DNA from: Rodentolepis nana
Taxonomy: Eukaryota; Platyhelminthes; Cestoda; Cyclophyllidea; Hymenolepididae
Assembly: GCA_900617975.1 (NCBI GenBank)
Contig: UZAE01012281.1
Coordinates: 1 to 48,357, forward strand
DNA: 48,357 bases
Direction of reading: 5' to 3'
A model generated the notes under the pieces. That model was not told the origin of the DNA. It saw nothing but the letters and a program-made list of their open reading frames with translations, and searched no databases. How positions within the stretch are numbered: position 1 is the stretch's first letter; every line of letters begins with the position of its first letter. Below are positions 12,801 through 21,900 of this stretch, one piece after another. Made by a program: the position numbers and the translations under genes.

Positions 12801-15800
12801 TAACTGGAACCTCATCTTCCTCCTCTTGATCTGCGGCTGATCCACCGAAACGATATCCCAGAAAGGGATAGAAACCACTTCTATTGAGTATAAATAGGGA
12901 TATATTTTAGATACTGATTTATAACATCCATTCCAGAAATCAGGAGACTACTAGAACGATCAGAAAAGTTCTGTGAGCATACTCTTTTCATAAAAGAACA
13001 AACTATACCCTCATTTTTTATTGGCGGCCTGTTTCGAAGCCAGGCGACCGATCATTCGAATTGTACGAAATATATATGCTGTTGATAGTAAGCCAACCAA
13101 TCACCATAGTGTAATTGTGAATCAATGAAACGGGTGTAGAATGGGCCTCGTTCAAGTTGTTCGTAACGAATGTCAAGAATTTTAAAATGGTAGTAACTTA
13201 TCAAATAGAACCTTAGCTATACTAAACGAATGAAAAAAATCCCTATAGGTAACGCTAAAATCACCATAAGAACTTGAAGGTTTTTCGCTTTTTGTTTAAA
13301 TTAGAAGGTGACCGTGTTCTGTCTTGCATGAAGTTCGTGATAAGGATATGAATCCAAAACAAAACCAAAAAAACGGCAGTAAGGCATCTGTTGAATCTTC
13401 TATTATTCACTGTAACAGTATAGTTCCAAAAATATAAATTTTTATCATTCAATCATTAGAATACGGCAATATTTGTCGAAAAATTGTTTAAAACTCATTC
13501 GTTTGATCTGATTTCCATCAACTTCATTAAAACGTATGCAATAGTCAAGTGTTAAAATCTCTAAGAGAAGAACAGCTTCGGATGGAACTGGATTCTAAAG
13601 CCTACTGAATGAGTTCTCCTCCAAATCGTGAATGACGAAACTGCGAGTCGGAACTGGCAGTGTAGATTGTGATTTCTTTCCCCAATTCGAAACAATCGCT
13701 GTCCAGCCACATATATTGGCAATGGCATACACAAATACATGAAGGAATTGATAGCGGTGGTTGTACAATTGTTCGCTTCATAATACCAGCGATTGCATGA
13801 AGATAGGTTGAAAACAGAAGACAAGGTGTATCGAGAGAGTTAGTGCAATTAGGGAGAGAAGTTAATTCAACAGCCACAATGATTAACAATTGCTATCTGT
13901 TCGCCAAAAGTAGTTGTTGTAACGTATCACTCGTTACCCTCTTTCCTCATATTACATTAATCAAGTTTTTACTTTTATGTCAAAGGGGTGTGCAATAGAC
14001 TTACCTCCACGTGGTGCACCCTGGGCAAAGTATACTCATACGCCAAAAAAGTCTATTAACCGGCAGTTGACTTCTGACCTCAAACTACCATAACCCCACT
14101 GTATGTCATTTTCGATCACTTCCACAGCTCCAAACTTCACTTTTCTCTGCCTTTGCGTCTGTCCGACTCTTTTGTAACGGTGAATCACTCTTCTATCCCC
14201 CCCCCCTCTCGAATTCTTCTCACTTTGATGTTCCTCTTTCCCTCTGTGAAGCCCGAAGTCAACTAAAAGGCTAAATGATAACTATCAAAACGCCTACCAT
14301 TTGATACAAATAAACTTTTATGTCAAAAAACTTCCATCAAATCACGACTCATCTCAATTACAAATTTGTATTTTGGAAACTGCCGACATGATCAAAAGCA
14401 CTTTTCAAGCAGTACTTCTCTACTCACCAATTTCAACTTTGAAACGTATGGTATTACATACATAAACGAAACAGTTTAGTTTTTACTTTTGATGAAGTGC
14501 AGAAAAAATGCATTTAAAGTGAAAATTTGTTCTTTATTTTGATAGGTGAGGTCAAAAGCTATTGTCAAATCAGCTTCAAAATGGAAAACGGTTTCACGAA
14601 GCAAGATAGAAAATAATTGCATATGGGAGTCTATACTTCTTTCTGATGGTCTCTATTTCTGCCGACCCAACCGGCCTCCCAATTATAAGGAATTCGAGCA
14701 CAGCATAGTATTTGGCGAGGGATGCGCGATTGACTTATTGCCAAATGGTGCACCCAGGGCAAATGTGTACTCTTACGGAAAAAAGTCTATAAACCAGCAG
14801 TTGGCTTTAAACTAGCATGACCCGACTGTATGCCATATTCCACCACTTCCATAGACTCACCTTGCCTTTTTTCGTCTGCCTCGTTTACATCTGTGAATCA
14901 CCCTTCTCTTTCCTCCCTTCACTCCACTTTCTGTGACTTTGATGTTCCTCTTCCTTTCTGTGAAGCCCTAAGTCAACTGAAGGGCTAATGATAACTATCA
15001 TAAAATATGCCATTTGATATAAATATTTTTGGCATAGATGACTTGCTTGACTTCGAAAATGGGCGAAAATCATTTAGCTGACTTCAGTAGTCACACTTCA
15101 AGTAATACATGCCGAAAGAGACCAGGTGACTAAGAGTAGTGATGGTGCAAATGATTTCCAACTGCATTTGAAGAGGAAAGAAGGGGGGAGGGGTCGATGG
15201 AGATGAAGAGGTTTTTAGAGAGCCTTTTTGATGGAATCAAGTGGAATAAAGACATAAATCACAAAATCTCTAAAGCTGACAAAATATCACAAGTTCTAGC
15301 ACCTGCAGTGTAAATTTTAATCCGATTAAACTTATATGCGTACAAAGAAAAAACAATAAATAAACGCACAATTTACATTACTTATGATCAAATTTGACGC
15401 TGAGTTCTGGCCAAAACAACAAAGAACCACGATTTGGTTGAGAAGTGATTTTTATGAAATTCCCTAGATTTAATTAAGTGACACTTCCTTTTTCCTTTGA
15501 AAAAAATCCTCGCGTGCATGTCATTCATTCAACCTTAATGCAATAAAAAATGTAATATCTAGAAAAATACTAATAAAAGGATCAGCAAATATCATTGAAA
15601 GAGACCTTATTTAGTTCGTTAATGAAAGGCAAAAAAGGCAGAGATATAGAATAAACAAACACGCAATTCAATAACTTGTGAAATTAACACTAGATAATGA
15701 AGCCTAGAATTTGGAGCACTGGAGGGTGATGCAACAGAAGTTGGGGCTTCTGCTCCCTGTGATTAGAAGTGGCATTTGGCCAATTAGGAGAAAATTTTCT

Positions 15801-18800
15801 TTCCATGTAACAGGCAAATGCCACATCTTGCAAGTGAAATAGCTAAGGTCATATAAATCACGAACTTAGAACACAGAGGAGATAAAATAAACGAAAGTCA
15901 AGGTCGTAACGATGTGAACTAAAATAGACACCTCCAGATACCACAAAAGACGAACAGGGAAAATGAGGAGGAGCAGGCCCTGGGTGATGAAATAGCCCTC
16001 TATGCATAAACGTTCCACACGTTATCAACTGGAGAAATATAATTTAAAGAAAAAGTGAGGAGAAAGGAGGGCGCTTGGAGTCCAATTGGTAGTGAACCGC
16101 GGATACATAGCTACTAGGCACAGAGTACAAAGGTGATACTTCATATGCTAATGCACTTGGAGTTCATATAAAGAGCGGATAACTAATTTCCGGTTTCCTA
16201 AGAGGTTCGAAGATACTAGGGAATCTACAGGACAATTCGCGCCAATGAATATCTCATATAATAAAGACAATGCAAGGAAGAGGCTTTCAGAAAAATAAAA
16301 ATTTTTGAAATCAAAACTTCATAAAGACGACATGAAGAGAGCGCTGAATCAGGTTCATCAATTCAGTTTCATATTGAACCCATCAATCACTAAACTTTCT
16401 TATTAGAAATAGTGAGAAAAAAGTTATCATAAATAGCATTCGTTTTCAACAAGAACGTTTTTAGCCAACGTTTCAGTTGAATGAAATGATCTTCTGCAAG
16501 GAACTCTAAAGTAGATTTAAAGAGCAGGGAACTGAACACATCGGATAAATGAATAGGTCAATAATTTATACCACTTAATTGAATTGTGTAAATTCATTGA
16601 AGGAATGCTCCAAGCTAATCGAAACTAATAGAGAAAATAGGGAGGGGAAGGGGAGGTTAAGGTCAAGAGTCAGTGTTTTCAACCACTTGATAAGGGAAAG
16701 GCTAACAAACGAGTACAACAAAGAATGGAAAGCAGTTCAGTGATTCGACGACCCACGTGCAATAATACTCCCAAAACCCAGTCACTAACATTAATGCGAC
16801 TTGTTTACTTTCATGGCCACTCTTTCAGGCAGTAAGAAGTTAAAACTCCTCTAAAGTGCTTGCAAAGGATGGAATATGTTTGCGTAAGCATTATTAATTG
16901 GCATATTGAAAAAAGATTTCAACTCATAATTCGATAATTGAAACAAGACACTGCTCATTAAGTGTTACAAAAGGCTTGGAAATTATGAATTATAAGATAG
17001 GTTAATAGACCTGATTTAAAAGACTTCAAATTGAAAACCCAGATCCAGCGTAGTAGTTGCTGTGAAAAACTCATTACTCCAAAAGTTATGCAAGTCTACA
17101 TGAAAAGATTGCAAGTACTAGATTCAATCATATTGGAAGATTAAATTAATCGATAACGCTGAGTTGAGTGATGTGGCGGAGTGCATAACTGACAGATATG
17201 AAAGACCACAGGTCTGACACCGATATGTCCAGTTGAATGAATGTTTAACTGGACTGATGTAGCAGAGTATGAAGTTCACATCACAAGTATAGGAAGTGAT
17301 GCTAATATACAAGAGCAAGGATGGATAAATACTTGCTCTTTCTAGACTTATTCAGTTCCAAATCATCGGGTTGCCGAGAAAGCTCACATCCAGATTGCCT
17401 AAATTCGATACGAATTCGGAAATTGCCGGTACAAATATTTAAGTGCAATAACTAGAAGTAAACTTATTATCGAGATCAATTGAGTGATGTTGATTTCATA
17501 TGATAAATGACAGAAAAGAGAGCGAATATATATATTTAAAAAGCCAAATCAAAGATCCGGCATATTTCCACATATCAAATGGGTCATGATGACTGCAGCA
17601 AAAAATTTGGCATTTAACTTTTTCCCTCGGGAATCTATTCCCACTATAACAACTGGAATGCACAAATTGATTTACATGAAGGATGATTTACCGAGAAATT
17701 AGCAGTATGGCAAAAATTATTTAAGTTTTTTGCTAAATGGGCGTTTATCAGGAAACATAATCAATAACAGCGTGAACAACATAAAGCGAATTTCGTGAGT
17801 AGCCAAAACCATATTGACAAATTCGTTTCTACGCCAAAATTGAGCGTTTTAATTGGCGAACGGCATGTACATATCGTAATAACTTCAGTACCACCACATT
17901 GAATGGTATATCAGATTCAAATTGGTACAATAACGCGTGAAAAAACAGGAATATAAACGTTAATTAGTGGAGCGGTCTGATTTCAATGCCTCTACTATCA
18001 CTCAGGCAATTTGTATGACGAATAGGAACCAAAAAATGATGCGAGAAGAAAAACATACTACCGATAACCCAATTCAAGAAGTTGGATTCACAATATTGCT
18101 TCTTCAAAGTGGATCTAGTTAACATTGAAAAAAGTGTGTAAAAATACTATTCAAAAGGTTGCGGAAAATGAACTTTCGAATATTAGTCTGCATTTGGAGT
18201 ATGGAAACAACCTTTGGACGGGAATTCCTTAAGAAATAGCCCCACAAGAGAAGAATCTATAAGTGTCATACAATTCACTTTATTGGAAAACAGCATTTAA
18301 ATTGATTGACGAATTGATAACTTATGTATTGTCCTTTAATTGTAACGCTAACTTTTTGGCAATGATTATGAAAACGCAATGGAACCATTACTTTGACCTT
18401 AGTGCAAAGTATGACCATTCACACCACCGTGTGGCAGACATAAATACTCTATTAAGGGTAGGCGAATGGAGAAACTTGTAAGAGACCAGTTGTACTGTAA
18501 ATGTAATCGTATTTTTGGTGAAATTGTCGACCTCAGGAAAGTAAGTGAGGGGAGGTTTAGGGTTAGTTGATTAAAAAATAACGCACTCAAGTGCTGAACA
18601 TCACCCAATTAGTGGAAAAATGCCCATAAATTGGAGACAATAAGGAGCATATAAGTAAGACAGAATTTAAAGATTTCCAATTTAATTGAATTCTGGAAAC
18701 ATCTCGTAGGAAACACAATTGATCCTGTAATATCTAAATTTATCGAAACTCAATATTCAAGACCTGATTCCTGGATCTAAGAGAAAGGTTAATATCCACG

Positions 18801-18870
18801 ATATTAAGATTTTGTTTATTAGGTTGGGTGGTAAAGTGCCTTGCATTCAAGAGTGAACAGTTTGAGAAGT

Positions 18871-18952
<82 letters not shown>

Positions 18953-21900
18953 CTGTAAAAACCGCATTTACTAAAAAGATGCAAGTAAAAAGAGCTAAAT
19001 GTTTTATATCGCAGCGTTAGCTTCAAAACAAATTAAGGAGTTAGACTATCTCAAGTCGGGATTGCTACTTGGAGCAAACACGAAGATACTTATCTGAACC
19101 CCATTTATGAGGAATAAGGAGTAAAAAATGACGCAGAGTTGTTGGGACTGCGTAAAATAATTAACTTTTTTCCCGACGTCAAACTCTGGCAGAGGCAACT
19201 CAATAACACCGATCAACAAGCAGTGAACATCGCGTGGAGAATTATTTGCTGCATGACGCTGCTCCCTATTTCTTTTTGGATCCTCCTCTCCTCTTTATCA
19301 TCCGTTGGATTTGATCTTGCTCGATTTCAATTAATTAAACACAAAATCACTATTTCCTGTTTCATTCCAAATTTTTGCTGAAATAACGACTGACACTAAA
19401 ATTGTTTATGTGAATCTATACTATTTACAATACACTAAACATAGTTCGTGTTTAAAATGGCCAAGTTTTAGCTACAAAAAAAGAGCACTTACGTTTTCGC
19501 TCGTGTTAGCTATAATATCACCTTGAAGATCGTAAGACTTTCCCACAAATAGAAAGAAACTGTTAATATATTTTCCAGTAATGCGGAATAACAGTAATAA
19601 TAGAATTTTAAACGCCTTATTAATAAGGTTATGGGTTCGTTTTCCGCGGAAGGAGATACAACAAAGTGGGAGAGCAAAGTAACAAAGATGGGGTGGGAAA
19701 TGGGGACACACCACAAGGAGGTGACGAAGAAGTTGCTGTTAAAAGTGGAGAAAAAGTTAAATCTTTATGGTATTCTCTAACCCCAAAGTTGTCAAACTTA
19801 CGAATGTAATTGTTTCTGCATAGATAATTATAACCAGTTTAAACAAAATAAGGACTTTCAAACAAAATGAACACCCTTCTAACGTCAAGTGAAAGATTAT
19901 TCAAAGTGACGCATTATAGTGCTATGAGGGTCAAAACGACGAAAAATGTACCAAGAAATAAGGCAGAGCGTAAATGGCATTCAGCGTTTAAAAGAAAGAC
20001 ATTGAAGCAATTATATTCTTCCAAAACATTAGTCACCCAACTCTAGAAAGAGTTAGGCAGATTCTGAAGGTAAATAAACAATTAACGTAATGAAAATGGC
20101 GGTTAATTTGGTATGCATAAGAATCTATTCGTTGATTTTTATCAATTCGAGTCATTTACCATACAAATGTAAACTTTCCCAAATAACTAGAGGAAAGTTG
20201 TCATAAAAAGACAGAAAGAGGACAAGAATGAGAAATCCTTGAAATCCGAAGTCACTTCAACTTTTCTTTTATCTACTAAAGGGTCAAGATTCTTGTAAAT
20301 TCAAATGGTTGAAACCGGTCTAAAATAAAGTAGAGAGAGGAAACACACACGAATAAGGAAATGATCCTTTATCCAATAAAAGTAGTAATGGCTTCCCTGA
20401 AATCCAGACAAACTCACTTTTTGTCAATTTGTGGGATTGGTTAAAATGACTTAATTCTGCTTTTTATCTGTTTTCACTACCATATGATCAGTGGAGATAT
20501 AATCTCAGGGGAAACACGGCACCCGTAAGTAATGACTGTCACCTGATACAAGTAGACAGGAAATATGACACAATAGCATGTTTCCAAGGCGAAAATATCA
20601 GTCCTAACGCCCCCCCCCCCTCCCCCCACCCCAAGCATCATTCGCATTTTATGTTGCATAATCAGCATAGAACTGAATTAATTGCACTGCTGCAAAGGTG
20701 AAAAAAAACATCTTAGAAAATATCGTATTATAAGCCAATAAGTGTGATGAGCTGTTAAGTTAGGCGACTCTTGCAGGAGCTTCAAAAAATGAAGCGAAAA
20801 AGAGACACAAAAATCACGTGTTCTGGATTTTCCATACGAGAAATATGACGACAAAAAATCAGACCAAAAACAGTTGACCTGACTAGGTCCCAGCTCAGGT
20901 GAAGTAGGAACGTCCTGATTTTTGACTAACAGTCCAACTATCTCTAAAAGCCTCTTCTTATATGCTTGAATCCCTATAACAAAGATTAAAAGTTGTAAAA
21001 TTTTCCCCTCTTGCCTTGAGGAATTTACATTCAAATACAGACAATTAAATACCGGAATATGCCCCACCCAAATTAGCCCAAACAAAAAATCAAATAAGAG
21101 AAGGCCTAGTTCTTCCCCCCATTGGATAAATTGCTGTGCTCCTCTGGGATGTGAAATTTGTATTTATCCTCGAAATAGGCATAAAGACCTATTTTTCGAT
21201 ATAACTAAACTCAATGAAGTATATTGAATAAATCAACCAAATAGCACTTACTTGACATCATCGAGGTATTTGGGGATGGAGCTAAACATGGTCCGAAAAT
21301 CCTTCCAGACGCGAACTTTAGTGACCTGTTCTGCGGGAATAACGATTTCCACGATAGCTGTGTCATCCTCCAAGTGACCCACAAAGTCATCCATTAACTG
21401 GACAAAAACGCTTAGGTTCTCGGTCTTGCCTGATGCGGTAATAGTGTTGGCAGCACCTTCAGTTGCATTGGCACTGGTATTTGTTGCGGGCTCTTCCTGA
21501 GGTGGCTGAGGTTTCACTGCAAGAGAAAATTGGATGAAAAATTAATCTAACCTGTTGACTAAAGAACAAATATTCTACTAGAGCTTTTCCACAGAAGTAT
21601 ATCAACTGAGAGGATTTTACCATTCAGATGTCTATAAACCGGCAGTTGACTTCTGACTTCAAACTATCATGACCCATCAGTATGTCATATTCCATCATTT
21701 CACAGTACTCACCTCACCTTTTTCGCCAAATTCGTGTCTGTCTGCCTCTAACATCTGTAAAACACTCTTCTGTTCCCCCCTCTCGAATTTTTCCCACTTT
21801 GTTGTTCCTCTCCTCTATGAAGCCCGAAGTCAACTAAAGGGCTAATGATAACTATCATAATGCCTGCAATTTGACATAAATAAATTAATGTTTAAAAAAT

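Larger units (their letters stand above)
12881..21251 (-). other. NRBP intron 5, 8.4 kb
   Basis: The largest intron of this gene. It contains retroposon copies D and E, a (CA)39 microsatellite at 18872-18950 and a C11 run at 20610-20620. An open frame of about 135 codons on the gene strand (20678-21085) has no recognisable domain and is treated as chance. No further exon was found. Confidence 0.7.

Noticed and set aside
18740..18967. Cys-Val repeat protein frame on the minus strand
   Set aside because: It is only a translation of the (CA)39 microsatellite inside an intron.
20678..21085. 135-codon frame on the NRBP coding strand in intron 5
   Set aside because: No domain recognised, and it starts and ends without splice or homology support. 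T-rich sense introns favour such frames by chance.
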